Notes: generated by a model from the sequence alone, not told the origin. A stretch of DNA of 64,000 nucleotides from Bin25 sp965221765 (GCA_965221765.1 OZ244911.1:1240001-1304000), one strand, 5' to 3'. Numbered from the stretch's first letter, positions 10,201 through 19,284 are shown. Translations and numbers: made by a program.

Positions 10201-11155
10201 GCTCTTGGGGATTTTCAATCGTAGGACACTCGGAGGCGGCATCGGTTTCCCAACCGGCAAAGACATGATTTTCATCGGCTTGGGCAGTGAACTCCACTTG
10301 TTGGCCATGGATGGCTTCTATACGATTGGGATTATTAACAGATCCGCCTAAAGTGGCCGTGGCCTGCACGAGATATTGTTTTTTTTCAAGAATGGCTTGG
10401 AGCTGGCAATCCTCGGTAGCGGAAAAGGTGATGGTGAGGTCTTGGGGAGAAAAGGTCCCGCAGTTGTCCGTCCATTGGTTTAGTGTATAGCCCTCTTCGA
10501 GGGTTATGGTAATGGTGATTTCTTGGCCATGCTCGATAGTTTGGGTGGGGGTAATGGTACCTCCTGTATTGATGGCGGTAGTGATGGTGCGTTGGACTTT
10601 TTGAAAAGCAGCTTGTAATGCGCAGGGCCCTTGGATGACAAAAGAGAGGGTTGGTGGGGTGGGGTCTTCTAGGGTGGGGCAACCCGAATCCCCATCGGTG
10701 GTCCAGCCGGCAAAGAGATGGTATTCTTGGGGCACGGCTCGAAGGGTGATGGGCTGTCCTTGGGGGCTGCCCTGGGCGGGCAGTCCGGTGACCGTTCCTC
10801 CGTCGGTGGTGGTGGCGGTGATGGGATAGTTGATTTTTTCAAAGACTGCCGTGATAGAGCAATGACCGCTGGCCTCAAAACGGAGACTGGCTTCTTGGCT
10901 ATTGATGGGACAATTGCCCGTCCAGGTTTTGAATTGATAATGTTGGTTAGGGGTGGCAGTGATGGCTACGGACTGTCCACTGGCCATGCGTTGGGTCGGG
11001 GTGATGGTCCCACCGATACTCGCCGAGGTCGCTATGGTATAAAATAGGGGGGGGGTAACGGGCTTGGTGCGCACGGAATCTTCGCCACAGGCAAAGAAGA
11101 TCAAAAGAATCAAGGGCATCGACCAAGAGGGTCTAAGATCGGATAAGCGAGTCAT
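7202..11155 (-). CDS. Giant surface lipoprotein: InlB-like repeats, Thr/Pro linker, DUF285 repeats
   Basis: A protein of 1317 residues from ATG 11155, chosen because it opens a lipoprotein signal (PLILLIFFAC, lipobox Cys). The frame is open further upstream, but that part overlaps the promoter. A C9 tract (+ strand G9, 11047-11055) follows the signal, and here it keeps the gene in frame. Next come about seven InlB-B-like repeats of ~75 residues alternating between two subtypes (one ends DCQ-x-x-A-V-L-K, the other has CPT-x-x-x-P and GPCALQA). A 60-residue Thr/Pro linker follows, then two blocks of 25-residue BspA/DUF285 repeats of the type FNQDIGDWDVSSVTNM. Such proteins act in adhesion or host contact. 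Base composition in the N-terminal half is clearly GC-richer than the flanking chromosome, suggesting acquisition. Confidence 0.85.
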   Translation of the reverse strand: MTRLSDLRPSWSMPLILLIFFACGEDSVRTKPVTPPLFYTIATSASIGGTITPTQRMASGQSVAITATPNQHYQFKTWTGNCPINSQEASLRFEASGHCSITAVFEKINYPITATTTDGGTVTGLPAQGSPQGQPITLRAVPQEYHLFAGWTTDGDSGCPTLEDPTPPTLSFVIQGPCALQAAFQKVQRTITTAINTGGTITPTQTIEHGQEITITITLEEGYTLNQWTDNCGTFSPQDLTITFSATEDCQLQAILEKKQYLVQATATLGGSVNNPNRIEAIHGQQVEFTAQADENHVFAGWETDAASECPTIENPQEPTLSFIVTGPCALQARFMKAPRTITTAIINEGGTISPPQTIEHGQTVRITIEVEDDYTLEEWKSDCGSFSPQEDTITFIATNDCQVTAVLKPKTYLIQATASPGGTIQKPQQHQATKGQTIVFNAQANQNHVFERWTTDGSPGCPTLQNPTQPKLSLTAIGACAFQARFTKAQRTITTAINEGGTITPSQTVPHGQTVRITIEVDDDYTLEEWNSDCGSFSSNETTITLIATNDCQVSAVLKEVEEETTPTTETPTTETPPSPTTENPPTPTPSTPPSNPTPVNPQPVIPDPVDAADACAQPLEFAPNGHTIQVKEACRGFQRDEINDLNLYHLVGKTPTFQGVTYTIVDDFSIRDRRDQGLPMSNIVTTFVTNMNSLFSNNHGCDEQQMNCRFISSTFNEDISHWDTSNVTTMDFMFRGATAFNQDIGQWNVGQVTSMAALFEKATAFNQDIGPWEVSKVTIMTLMFKGATAFNQDIGDWDVSSVTNMGSLFADATAFNQDIGPWDVSQVTNMNHLFARATAFQQDISEWKVGRVIDCRKAVCGLIPAYQPNFTCTTNCPLPPLLVKHRNGVTVMINPDLQNPSSHVGDKYTLEDTTYTIVDNASLKTWAATDQTNTVCTSLVTDMSSLFRGKTTFNQDISSWDVSQVTTMARMFQGANAFNQNISKWDVSRVTDMGYMFVDASVFNQDIGDWNTSQVTTMSRMFLGASAFDQDIGDWDVQNVTDMRSMFYGAREFNHDIGDWNMSNVTDIAGMFYEASAFNQDIGDWDLGKVTEIYALFYRASTFNQNIGEWDVSNVTNMSFMFYEANAFNQDIGDWNVSNVENMYAMFYRANAFNQDIGEWDVSNVENMKHMFQETTSFDQDIGNWNVSSVTDMGNMFSITRAFNQDIGDWNVSKVENMSEMFLNAYVFNQDIGEWDVSSVTDMSLMFLGASVFNQDIGEWTVSSVIDMAQMFQDANAFNQNLSSWTVSTVTSCSRFSNVPTFIQANRPSFTNCTP
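7240..9010 (-). repeat. BspA/DUF285 repeat blocks (about 19 units of ~75 bp)
   Basis: Two arrays encode a 25-residue unit with consensus F-N-Q-D-I-G-x-W-D-V-S-x-V-T-x-M-x-x-M-F. Roughly six units (8590-9010) and thirteen units (7240-8330) are separated by a ~85-residue spacer that starts a new domain (NGVTVMINPDLQNPSSHVGD). Adjacent units are similar enough at DNA level to recombine, so unit number may vary between strains. Confidence 0.75.
9480..11040 (-). repeat. Alternating InlB-like repeats (about seven units)
   Basis: Units of roughly 225 bp in two alternating subtypes, one beginning RTITTAI-x-GGTI, the other YLVQATATLGGSV. Because subtypes alternate, the effective duplicated unit is a pair of ~450 bp. 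The same two subtypes recur in the broken gene at 11.66-12.05 kb, giving a donor sequence for recombination. Confidence 0.65.
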
Positions 11156-11228
11156 GAGTGGTATGGGTTTAAGTATGGATGATGGGTAAAATTTAAAATT
11201 CATCGATAGGAATTCAAGTGAATCTTTG

Positions 11229-11252
11229 CAAAGATAATCAGTACCCCCCCCC
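11229..11252 (-). promoter_or_regulatory. Promoter of the BspA-like gene with G9 tract upstream of the -7 box
   Basis: On the minus strand a TATCTTTG element (11236-11229) matches the Bacteroidetes -7 consensus TAnnTTTG, about 75 bases before ATG 11155. Seven bases upstream of it lies a run of nine G (11252-11244). The same arrangement precedes the neighbouring broken gene. I infer that the run lies in the -33/-7 spacer; no clear TTTG -33 element is seen at the ideal distance. Confidence 0.5.
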
Positions 11253-11355
11253 ATTTTTGGAAAAATCATGATTTTTTTTTGAGTTTTTAGGGATTTTGGT
11301 GATGGGCTATGAAATGAGCCATCATCTAGTTTAGAAAAGTGATTTGTTTTATGCA

Positions 11356-11655
11356 GTCGCTCCTTAAAAACTCAAATAGAGTGCATCATCCCCTTGATAT
11401 AGGGGGATTGAATGGTTCCATTCTAGTTTTTAAATCGGCAAGGCATACCTTGGTCTTAAAACCTAGTAGCAATAATCAAAAAAGTAACCCCCAAACAACC
11501 CCCGTGATGGGACTCAGCATTCAATGCCATGCTCCATCCAAAACACAAGATTCAGTGGCTGGCGGATGCCATCGATTGGTCTTTTTTTGAAAACGCCTTG
11601 GAGCCTCGGTATACCAAAACAGGCCGTCGGGCCCATCCCATCCGGGTGATGGTGC
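11356..11655 (+). mobile_element. 5' fragment of an IS5-superfamily element
   Basis: The segment begins GTCGCTCCTTAAAAA, the same terminal sequence as the fuller element at 56555-57930. It then encodes a transposase N-terminus (FHPKHKIQ-like start, LADAIDWSFFENALEPRYT, GRRAHPIRVMV). It ends abruptly at a G9 run (11656-11664), where surface-protein repeat sequence begins on the other strand. The right end and catalytic region are absent. It separates the intact surface-protein gene from its broken relative. Confidence 0.65.
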
Positions 11656-13476
11656 GGGGGGGGGTTCTAGGGTGGGACACTCTGAGACGGTATCGGTTTG
11701 CCATTGGGCAAAGACATGATGCTCATCGGCCACGGTGGTGAAGGTTACGGATTGGCCGTTGGTGGCCTCGAGGTTAGTGGGTCCATCAATGGATCCTCCT
11801 TAGGTGGTGGCTTAGAGGGTATATTGTTTTTTTTCGAGGATGGCTTGGATTTCACAATCTTTGGTGGCGATAAAATCAATCGTGGTCTCACTGGAGCTAA
11901 AGCTGTCACAATCGCTATCCCATTCTTTTAGTGTATAGTCTTCCTCTAGATTGAGGGTAATCTGCACTTCTTGGCCATGGGGGTCAAACCAGTGGGCGCC
12001 GCGGGCGCGGTGGTGGCCGTGGCCTGATTGGAAAAGGTACCGGTGCACCCATTAAGGGCCCTGACCACGTACGTCCTCTTCGTGGATGGGGCAAGTCCTA
12101 TATCAGTATATTCGGTGTCGGTGGTGCCAACGAGAATTACCTAGTTTTGTGGTGTCAGGTGATCAATCCGGTAGTCGGTGATGGCCACGCCGCCATGGTC
12201 GGCCGGCTCCTCCCACGTCAGATGGATCACCGTTTGCCCGTCTGCCACAATAGCTATATTCCTCTGGGTGGGCCCGGCACTACGGCCGGATCGGTTGTGG
12301 CATTGACCGAGCTAGTCCAGGCGCTGGAACCACGGTTGTTGGAGACCCGAAGACGATAATGGTCGGTGGTACTGGCCGAACGACCCCTCCTCCTATGAGC
12401 GTAGCTTGTTCCAATGATACTGCCCCCACCAAGTTGAATCCATTGGCGGGGAGTCTTATTCTGAGAATACTGCAACTCATAGCCCGTGATCGGCAGACCG
12501 CCCGTATTGGTTGGGGCGGCCCAACTTAGGTTGATGGTGGTTCGACCGGATGCCGTGGCGGTAAAGCCCGTCGGTAAACCGGGCGGCGCCCCTGCCGTGG
12601 TGGTGATTTGGCGACTATCTTGGCTAGTATTAGGATTTATACCAATGATATTTTTTGCCCTTACAACAACGAGATATGTCGTGGATGCCGTAAGTCCAGT
12701 AATCCTGTAACTTGTTGCTGAAGATCCGGCGGTATCACTTAAGATTTGCATAAACGGACTCAATATTCTGACACTTATCTCGTATCCCGTGATCGGTGAA
12801 CCACCATCGTCCCCTGCGGTCCATGAAAGATCAATGATTGAAGGGCTTGAAGCCGTGGCGGTCAAACTAGTAAAATCACCTGGCGTGCTCACCGCATTGG
12901 TCGTCCCTGAAACGACATCGGACCAGGGGGCCATCCCCGTCGGAATCCGTACTTCGGACCCGGATATAGCGCGTGGTGCCCGGCGAGAGGCTCGTGAAAA
13001 GAGTACTCGTTACTTGGCCTACCACCGTGCGTAAATCCTTCCAGTCTTTGGTGCCATCGGCTGACCACTCCACCTCATGTTGTGTGATGGCTTTATTCCC
13101 ATTGGGGTTGGCCGTCCAGGAAATTTCAAGCGTTCCTCTCGCATCAGCCCCGGTATTATAGGGCTGGACGGTCACACCTGTGGGTTTTCCGGGCTGGAGT
13201 TTGTCGACCTTATTGGGCGTCTTTTCATGGGAGCGTGCTAGAGCTACATCAGAAAAAAAAGTCGTCGTTGAAGCAATAACATCATCCCCTCCACGCTTAG
13301 CCTCACCGTAACGCACGACCTCTGATGCGGTCAACTGCGCACCCGTCTCACTGGATGAAGAAAAATAGGGGGGGGGTAATAGGCTTGGTGCGCACGGCCT
13401 CTTCGCTACAGGCCAAGAAAATCAACGGAATCAAGGGCGTCGACCCAAAGGATGGACGATCCAATAAACGAGTCAT
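11656..13476 (-). pseudogene. Surface lipoprotein with FN3 and InlB-like repeats, tandem relative of the BspA-like gene, broken
   Basis: ATG 13476 opens a lipoprotein signal (PLIPLIFLAC) and leader nearly the same as in the gene at 7.2-11.2 kb, ending TKPITPPLF. A C9 tract (+ strand G9, 13368-13376) then throws the frame into a stop (13348). With C8 it continues as TPPYFSSSSETGAQL into the first FN3 domain (KPTGVTVQP...LEISWTANP). A second break lies near 12.9 kb; further FN3 domains follow (LSWTAGDDGGSPITGYE, LSWAAPTNTGGLPITGYE, LTWEEPADHGGVAITDY). InlB-like repeats carry in-frame TAA codons at Gln-like positions (11793-11825). The 3' end is cut by the IS fragment. It may serve as a silent donor for the intact gene. 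Confidence 0.7.
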
Positions 13477-13549
13477 GCGTTGGATGGGTTTAAGCATGGA
13501 GGAGGGGTAACATTTAAAATTCATCGACAAGAATTGAAACGACTTTCTA

Positions 13550-13573
13550 CAAAGATAATCAATACCCCCCCCC
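13550..13573 (-). promoter_or_regulatory. Duplicate promoter with G9 tract for the FN3 surface-protein gene
   Basis: TATCTTTG (13557-13550, minus strand) lies seven bases downstream of a G9 run (13573-13565), the same architecture as at 11229-11252. Flanking sequence is also conserved (minus-strand TTTCCAAAAT before the G run; further upstream a shared ATCATCTAG segment on the + strand), so the whole promoter was duplicated with the leader. Confidence 0.5.
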
Positions 13574-13629
13574 ATTTTGGAAAAAAAACATGTTTTTTTT
13601 GATTTTTTAGGGACTTTGGTGATGGGCAA

Positions 13630-14058
13630 TGAAATAAGCCATCATCTAGTTGGAAAAGTGATTTATTTTATGTACTCATTATCAGCGAAATATCAATCCA
13701 TAGATCAGCTATGATGGGGGCTTGTAGTGCCTATATCAATAGGATATAACGTGGGTTCCCTTTTTTCTGTTGGCAGCTTGTATTTTCGGGTTATCGACTG
13801 GGGTATATCCTTAGGTCTTTATTTCTTCATAACGGATATGACTATTTGGTTCTCGATAGAGCATTTTCCGATAAACTTCTCGTGGTTCGGCAGCAGATTT
13901 GTTGGTGTGCCTTGGATAGATAAGTATTTTTAATGGATACCTTTGTTTTGGGTTTTGAAACATCCGAGACGAACCCTTAGTTTATTCCCTACCCAATCGT
14001 TTGGCTGGAGTCGTTCAGGTTCACTAAATGGCTGATGGTAAAATAATTTTCACCGTGC
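13630..14058 (+). other. Intergenic stretch, no supported gene
   Basis: The first ~50 bases match the upstream flank of the other surface-protein promoter. Beyond that, a 68-codon hydrophobic open frame (13727-13933) lacks any recognisable family feature. No RNA gene seen. Confidence 0.35.
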
Positions 14059-15462
14059 TTACTTCCCTATGCAAAACTTTCCAAAAATGGTTCCTATAAT
14101 ATCGTCATCGATATCGATATGGCCTGTAATCTGGCCGATGTGATGAATAACTAGATTCAAATCTACACTCAATAAATCACCACTGAGATTATTTTTTAAA
14201 GCACAATCAACCTCTTTTAAGGAATCCAATGCGAATGTTAAACATTGATAATGTCGAAGATTGGATACTACAACCGAAGAAGTTGTTTTCTTTTTCTCAA
14301 CAAGTTCAATGAGCTTGTCGGTTATTTTTTTAATAGTTGATGGAATATAAATTGAAGTTTCTAAATGAATGAATTCTTTGAGTTGGTCATTCAAATCAAG
14401 AGAGTTGATTTTTCGTTGATCGGTTAATTTTTGGTTTGAATGTAAAAAACGATCGATTTTACTTTCTAGTAGTAACACTTGTGTTTGGGATTGAATTATT
14501 TTTTTTAAATCATAAATAATGTCTTCTGTTGAAACCTCTAAAGAATCGTACAGATATAGGCAGAACTGTGCTTTTTGAGCTTTTTTGAGAGCGATTTTTA
14601 TTCCTAAAGTTTCAATCTCATCACTCGTCTGACGAATCCCTGCAGTATCTATAAAACGAAATTGATAGCCCTTATAGGTCATGAGATCTTCAATGCTATC
14701 ACGCGTAGTCCCTGGAATATCAGATACAATGGCTTTTGGCTCTTTCAATAAAACATTCAACAATGAAGATTTGCCAACATTTGGTCGCCCCAAAATGGTG
14801 ACATCAATTCCCTTTTTAATGGCATTTCCATAGGCAAATGAATCTCTGAGCAGTTTTATTTCATGTTCAATATTATGGACCAAATCCCTTAATTTTTCTC
14901 GATTAGCAAATTCGAGATCTTGTTCACTAAAATCGAGTTCTAATTCAATTAAGGATTTAAATTCAATAAGTTGTTCTCTCAACTTGGAAAGCGAAGTAGA
15001 AAAAGTGCCTTTTAATTGATTGATCGCCAATTGATGACTGGCTTTAGATTCTGATTCAATCAGATCGCAAACGGCTTCAGATTGAGCCAAATCCATTTTT
15101 TTATTCAAAAAGGCTCGAAGTGAAAATTCTCCAGCTTTGGCTAATTCAAGACCGTCATCAATTAAACATTGAATAATTCGTTGTTGAATATAAACTGAAC
15201 CATGACAATAAATTTCAATCATATCTTCACCTGTATAGGAATTTGGTGATTGAAAGTAAGCGACCATTACTTGATCAATGATTTTATTTTGGTAATAAAA
15301 ATTTCCTAGTACGATGTGATTAGGGGTGTCAAAATTTGATTTAGATTGAATATTCTTTTTAGCCGATTGTAAAGCATTTGGCCCAGAAATCCGAATAATA
15401 GCGATGGCACCTTTACCAGGTGGAGTTGAAAGAGCCACTATGGTTTTGTTATCGAACACCAA
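14059..15462 (-). CDS. mnmE: tRNA uridine-5-carboxymethylaminomethyl modification GTPase MnmE
   Basis: A 467-residue protein of normal length. The N-terminal formyl-THF-binding domain begins TIVALSTPPGKGAIAIIRISG. A helical domain is followed by an inserted G domain: GRPNVGKSSLLN (P-loop), DIPGTTRDSIED (switch), DTAGIR (G3). The C-terminus FCIGK is the diagnostic motif with the catalytic Cys. With MnmG it modifies U34 of several tRNAs in the cytoplasm. The usual NKxD specificity motif reads SKID in LLLESKIDRFL, a mild departure. A T8 run (14499-14506) is in frame. This is a core chromosomal gene. Confidence 0.96.
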   Translation of the reverse strand: MVFDNKTIVALSTPPGKGAIAIIRISGPNALQSAKKNIQSKSNFDTPNHIVLGNFYYQNKIIDQVMVAYFQSPNSYTGEDMIEIYCHGSVYIQQRIIQCLIDDGLELAKAGEFSLRAFLNKKMDLAQSEAVCDLIESESKASHQLAINQLKGTFSTSLSKLREQLIEFKSLIELELDFSEQDLEFANREKLRDLVHNIEHEIKLLRDSFAYGNAIKKGIDVTILGRPNVGKSSLLNVLLKEPKAIVSDIPGTTRDSIEDLMTYKGYQFRFIDTAGIRQTSDEIETLGIKIALKKAQKAQFCLYLYDSLEVSTEDIIYDLKKIIQSQTQVLLLESKIDRFLHSNQKLTDQRKINSLDLNDQLKEFIHLETSIYIPSTIKKITDKLIELVEKKKTTSSVVVSNLRHYQCLTFALDSLKEVDCALKNNLSGDLLSVDLNLVIHHIGQITGHIDIDDDIIGTIFGKFCIGK

Positions 15463-15509
15463 ATCAATCGCTAGAAGTTATTGTCAAGTAAAAGTTCAAC
15501 GATAAAGAA

Positions 15510-16643
15510 TTAGGAAATGGTTTTGTAAAAAGTAGCCCTACGTTTATGTAATATAGGATTAAATTTCTTCCAAAGTTTCTGTATTTCAAGATTGGTTTCT
15601 AGTTCAGGATTCGTCTCAAAGGTCTTAATTTTTTTGGAAGCACAAACCTTTGCCATTTCACTGAAGATAATCGATGGAATCCCTTGGCCCATATAAGAAG
15701 GGTGGATACCTATAAGATAAAATGCCACTTTATTACTCTTAGCCAAAGAACGTTTTATATGAAAAATTCCGAATGGAAAAAGTCTTCCATTGGCTTTTTG
15801 AAGTGCTTTTTCAATCGAAGGAATGATGACTGAAAATGCAATTAGTTTATCATTTTTATCGACGATTAATTTGATAAATTGGGGAGAAATAAACTTAAAA
15901 AATCGGTTCTTGTAGTTTTCTATTTGATACTCTTGTATTGGAACATAAGTTTCTAATAGTTTGTGAGATTCTTCAATCAAATCAAAAAGTTTACGGATAT
16001 ACGGAATGACATGTTTTGTTTTTTTGATTTCAACAATTTTAAGTTTGTGTCGTTGTATAATAAAATCAGAAAAACGGTTTAACTTGCTAAGAGTTTCTTC
16101 AGTTGGAAAATGAACTTCATACTCTACCCATTTAAGATGTTTTTTAAAACCTAATTGGACCAAATGTTGGAGATAGTACGGATGATTATAGATTGTGGCT
16201 AAAGTGGGCATTTGGTCATAGCCATAAGTTAATAGTCCGGCTTTTTCAAAATTTGAAAATCCCAAAGGCCCTTCAATTAATGCTAGATTATGCTTTAGAG
16301 CAAATTTTTCAACTTCGCTAAACAATAATTTACTTATTGTTAAATCATCAATGACGTCATACCATCCAAATCGAGCTTTCCTCTTTCCTAGTTTATTGAT
16401 TTCTAACCAATTGACCATCACGGCAATTCGTCCAACTATTTTTCCATTTTGAAAAGCTAAAAACAATTGAGCATCGGCATTTTGATAAACTGGATTTTTG
16501 TTGGGTTTTAGCGTATTGAATTCATCAATAATAAGAGGGGGAACCCAGTATGGGTGATTCTTATAAATTTGAAAAGGAAATTTTATAAAATCATAGTAAT
16601 CTTTATTAGAACTAACGGACTTAACTACTATTTTCGATTTCAT
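15510..16643 (-). CDS. Conserved Bacteroidetes protein with GNAT-like acetyltransferase region
   Basis: 377 residues beginning MKSKIVVKSVSSNKDYYDFI with the segment FPFQIYKNHPYWVPPLI, characteristic of a conserved family annotated as acyl-CoA N-acyltransferase-like. IVGRIAVMVN and the C-terminal GIHPSYMGQGIPSIIF look like the central strand and acetyl-CoA loop of a GNAT fold. Substrate unknown. It is transcribed in the same direction as mnmE, 47 bases upstream of it. A TATATTTG element on the minus strand (16753-16746) about 100 bases before the start is a plausible -7 box. Confidence 0.7.
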   Translation of the reverse strand: MKSKIVVKSVSSNKDYYDFIKFPFQIYKNHPYWVPPLIIDEFNTLKPNKNPVYQNADAQLFLAFQNGKIVGRIAVMVNWLEINKLGKRKARFGWYDVIDDLTISKLLFSEVEKFALKHNLALIEGPLGFSNFEKAGLLTYGYDQMPTLATIYNHPYYLQHLVQLGFKKHLKWVEYEVHFPTEETLSKLNRFSDFIIQRHKLKIVEIKKTKHVIPYIRKLFDLIEESHKLLETYVPIQEYQIENYKNRFFKFISPQFIKLIVDKNDKLIAFSVIIPSIEKALQKANGRLFPFGIFHIKRSLAKSNKVAFYLIGIHPSYMGQGIPSIIFSEMAKVCASKKIKTFETNPELETNLEIQKLWKKFNPILHKRRATFYKTIS

Positions 16644-16818
16644 TAGGAAAATTCAAAAGCATCCAAATGATAAAATTTGTGCTAAAATAAAAACAATAGA
16701 CTCTAACTTACTTTAGAAGTAAAAATCAAATTAATAAAACCGATACAAATATATTTTGGAATAAAGTTTCATTCATAGTTTCAATTTCCATAAATCCTTA
16801 AGCAACTAAAAAATCAAT

Positions 16819-19284
16819 ATGATCTTAAATACCAGAATTAAGAGTAGTATTGCTGTGATTTTCAAGCATCTTCTCATAATGGGAGGCTTTGCTTTTGTTT
16901 CTTTATTGTTTTATTATCCCCTATTGCAAGGAAAAACGCCATTTCAATCCGATATTTCACAATACAAAGGGATGTCAAGGCAACTTACTGAGTACCGTCA
17001 AAATTATCAATCCGAAACCTATTGGGTTGACAATGTATTTATGGGGATGCCAACGTATCAATTAGGAGCAAATTACCCTGCTGATGTCTTAAAGCCATTC
17101 TATCAAATCATCAGAATATTACCAAGACCTGCTCATATACTTTTTCTTTATTTTTTATCAATGTATGTCTTGCTTTTGGTTTTGAAAATCAATTGGAAAT
17201 ATGCCATTTTGGGTTCATTAGCCTTTGGCTTTTCTACTTATTTATTGATCATACTACAAGTAGGTCACAATACTAAAGCATTAGCCATCGGATATATTCC
17301 ACTAGTTATTGGTGGTATGGTGCTATTGTTTGAAAAGAAATGGTTAATGGGTTTTGTTTTAACCACCATTGCCATGGGGCTACAGATTCGAAGCAGTCAT
17401 TATCAAATGACCTATTATATGTTGTTTATGATGGGCACTTTACTACTGGTTAAAATATTTGTTTTAATCAAAGATCGTCAGTTGCCATATCTATTAAAAA
17501 CGCTAGGTTTTTTGATTATTTCTGGAATCATTGCACTTGGATTTAATGCCACTGATGTATTGACTACATCGCAATATGCATCTTTTAGTACAAGAAGTCA
17601 AAGTGAATTAATGTTTACTCCTGACGGAAAATCCAAAGAGTTTTCTACAGGATTAGATTATGATTATATCACAGAATACAGTTATGGTTTATTTGAAAGT
17701 TTTAATCTGATTTTTCCTCGAATACAGGGAGGGGGAACTACAGAAGCCTTAACAACCGATAGTCATTTTTATGAATTTTTAATTCGCAATGGATTAGATA
17801 TCCCATCAGCTAGCCAAGCCATAAAATCGGTCCCGACCTATTGGGGCAATCAACCTATCTTAGAAGCCCCCGCTTATATTGGCATTACTGTTTTCTTTTT
17901 AGCCGTACTAGGGTTTTTTGTTATTAAATCTCCAATACGTCTTTGGCTGGGGTTGACTATTGTTTTTTCACTATTGATGTCATGGGGGAAAAACTTTCCA
18001 GTGCTAACCAATTTTTTTATCGACTATTTCCCATTTTATAATAAGTTCAGAGCCGTTTCATCAATACAAATTATTCTTCAAATCTGTTTTCCAATCCTGG
18101 CGGTTTTGGGGGTGTATCATTTCATGAAATCTTCAGTCTTAATTAAAAAAACAAGTCTTCTTAAAACTGTATATATCGTCGGTGGATTAGGTGTGTTTCT
18201 TTTGTTATCTGGAGGGTTTCATAGCTTTCAGTCAGCAAGTGATGCCTTTTATCGTCAAAGCGCTGGTCCAGAGTTTGTACAAGCCATCATAGCAGATCGA
18301 AAAGCAATGTACAATGCCGATATACTCAGAGGACTTCTCTTTGGTGGTATTTTAACGGTAGTCCTTTTACTTTCGTTGAGAAGAAAAACTCAAGAACTTG
18401 TAGTAGTAGGGGGCATTGGATTAATCATTATCTTTGACTTAGTCGGTATTTCAAATAGATATATTAAACGTGAATTATTTGTTTCACCTCAACAAATTGA
18501 TAACTATTTTGAAATAACCCCCGCTGACCGTTCGATTCATCAGGATTCAACCAAATTTCGAGTATTTAATCTTGAATCGAGAATGGTGGGGGCAAGAGAT
18601 GGCTTTCACCACCATTCATTGGGAGGATATCATGCAGCCAAACCAAGAAGATTGCAAGAATTAGAAGATTATGGACTATTGAATCTAGACAATGATGTCT
18701 TTTCCATGCTCAATGTGAAATATTTTCTATACCGTGATCGATCAACCAGACAATTAAAGTTTGAAATAAATCCAACCACTTTTGGCCATGCTTGGTTTAT
18801 TCAAGAGATTGAACTGGTTAAGGATTATGATGAAATGTTGCAACGATTAGATCGTATTGATTTAAGACAAAGGGCTTTAATGACCCAGCGAGACTTAATC
18901 GCCGATATTCCTTTGACGTATACGCTTGATAGTTTAAGTTCCATCGAATTAATTGAATATCGACCCAATTTTCTCAAGTATCAATCGATAGCTTCACAAG
19001 ACCAATTGGCTATTTTTTCTGAAATGTATTATCCAAAAGGTTGGCATTTAACAATTAATGGGGAATCAACTGAGATATTTAATGTTAATTATGTTCTCAG
19101 AGGAGCTTTCTTACCCAAAGGGAGTAATAGTATTGAATTTCGATTTGAGCCTGAAATCGTCCAGTCAGGAACTCGATTAACAGTTACAAGTGGAATTATA
19201 TTTTTATGTGTTCTAATTGGATTGATCATCATCAACAGAAGTTCTTTGTTCATTAAAAAAGCAAAACATGAGTACTGTAGCTAA
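16819..19284 (+). CDS. YfhO-family multi-spanning membrane protein
   Basis: 821 residues with many hydrophobic helices through about residue 530, then a soluble C-terminal part and a last membrane segment near the end. Features of the family include FYYPLLQGKTPFQSDISQY near the N-terminus and the GYHAAKPRRLQELEDYG region. YfhO proteins resemble GT-C glycosyltransferases and are linked to lipid or teichoic-acid glycosylation in Firmicutes; in Bacteroidetes the substrate is unknown. The end overlaps the start of the flippase gene by 17 bases, so the two are probably co-transcribed and functionally linked in surface polysaccharide assembly. Confidence 0.82.
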   Translation: MILNTRIKSSIAVIFKHLLIMGGFAFVSLLFYYPLLQGKTPFQSDISQYKGMSRQLTEYRQNYQSETYWVDNVFMGMPTYQLGANYPADVLKPFYQIIRILPRPAHILFLYFLSMYVLLLVLKINWKYAILGSLAFGFSTYLLIILQVGHNTKALAIGYIPLVIGGMVLLFEKKWLMGFVLTTIAMGLQIRSSHYQMTYYMLFMMGTLLLVKIFVLIKDRQLPYLLKTLGFLIISGIIALGFNATDVLTTSQYASFSTRSQSELMFTPDGKSKEFSTGLDYDYITEYSYGLFESFNLIFPRIQGGGTTEALTTDSHFYEFLIRNGLDIPSASQAIKSVPTYWGNQPILEAPAYIGITVFFLAVLGFFVIKSPIRLWLGLTIVFSLLMSWGKNFPVLTNFFIDYFPFYNKFRAVSSIQIILQICFPILAVLGVYHFMKSSVLIKKTSLLKTVYIVGGLGVFLLLSGGFHSFQSASDAFYRQSAGPEFVQAIIADRKAMYNADILRGLLFGGILTVVLLLSLRRKTQELVVVGGIGLIIIFDLVGISNRYIKRELFVSPQQIDNYFEITPADRSIHQDSTKFRVFNLESRMVGARDGFHHHSLGGYHAAKPRRLQELEDYGLLNLDNDVFSMLNVKYFLYRDRSTRQLKFEINPTTFGHAWFIQEIELVKDYDEMLQRLDRIDLRQRALMTQRDLIADIPLTYTLDSLSSIELIEYRPNFLKYQSIASQDQLAIFSEMYYPKGWHLTINGESTEIFNVNYVLRGAFLPKGSNSIEFRFEPEIVQSGTRLTVTSGIIFLCVLIGLIIINRSSLFIKKAKHEYCS

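Noticed and set aside
13727..13933. 68-codon hydrophobic open frame
   Set aside because: No start context, family or neighbour relation; the region looks like non-coding flank.
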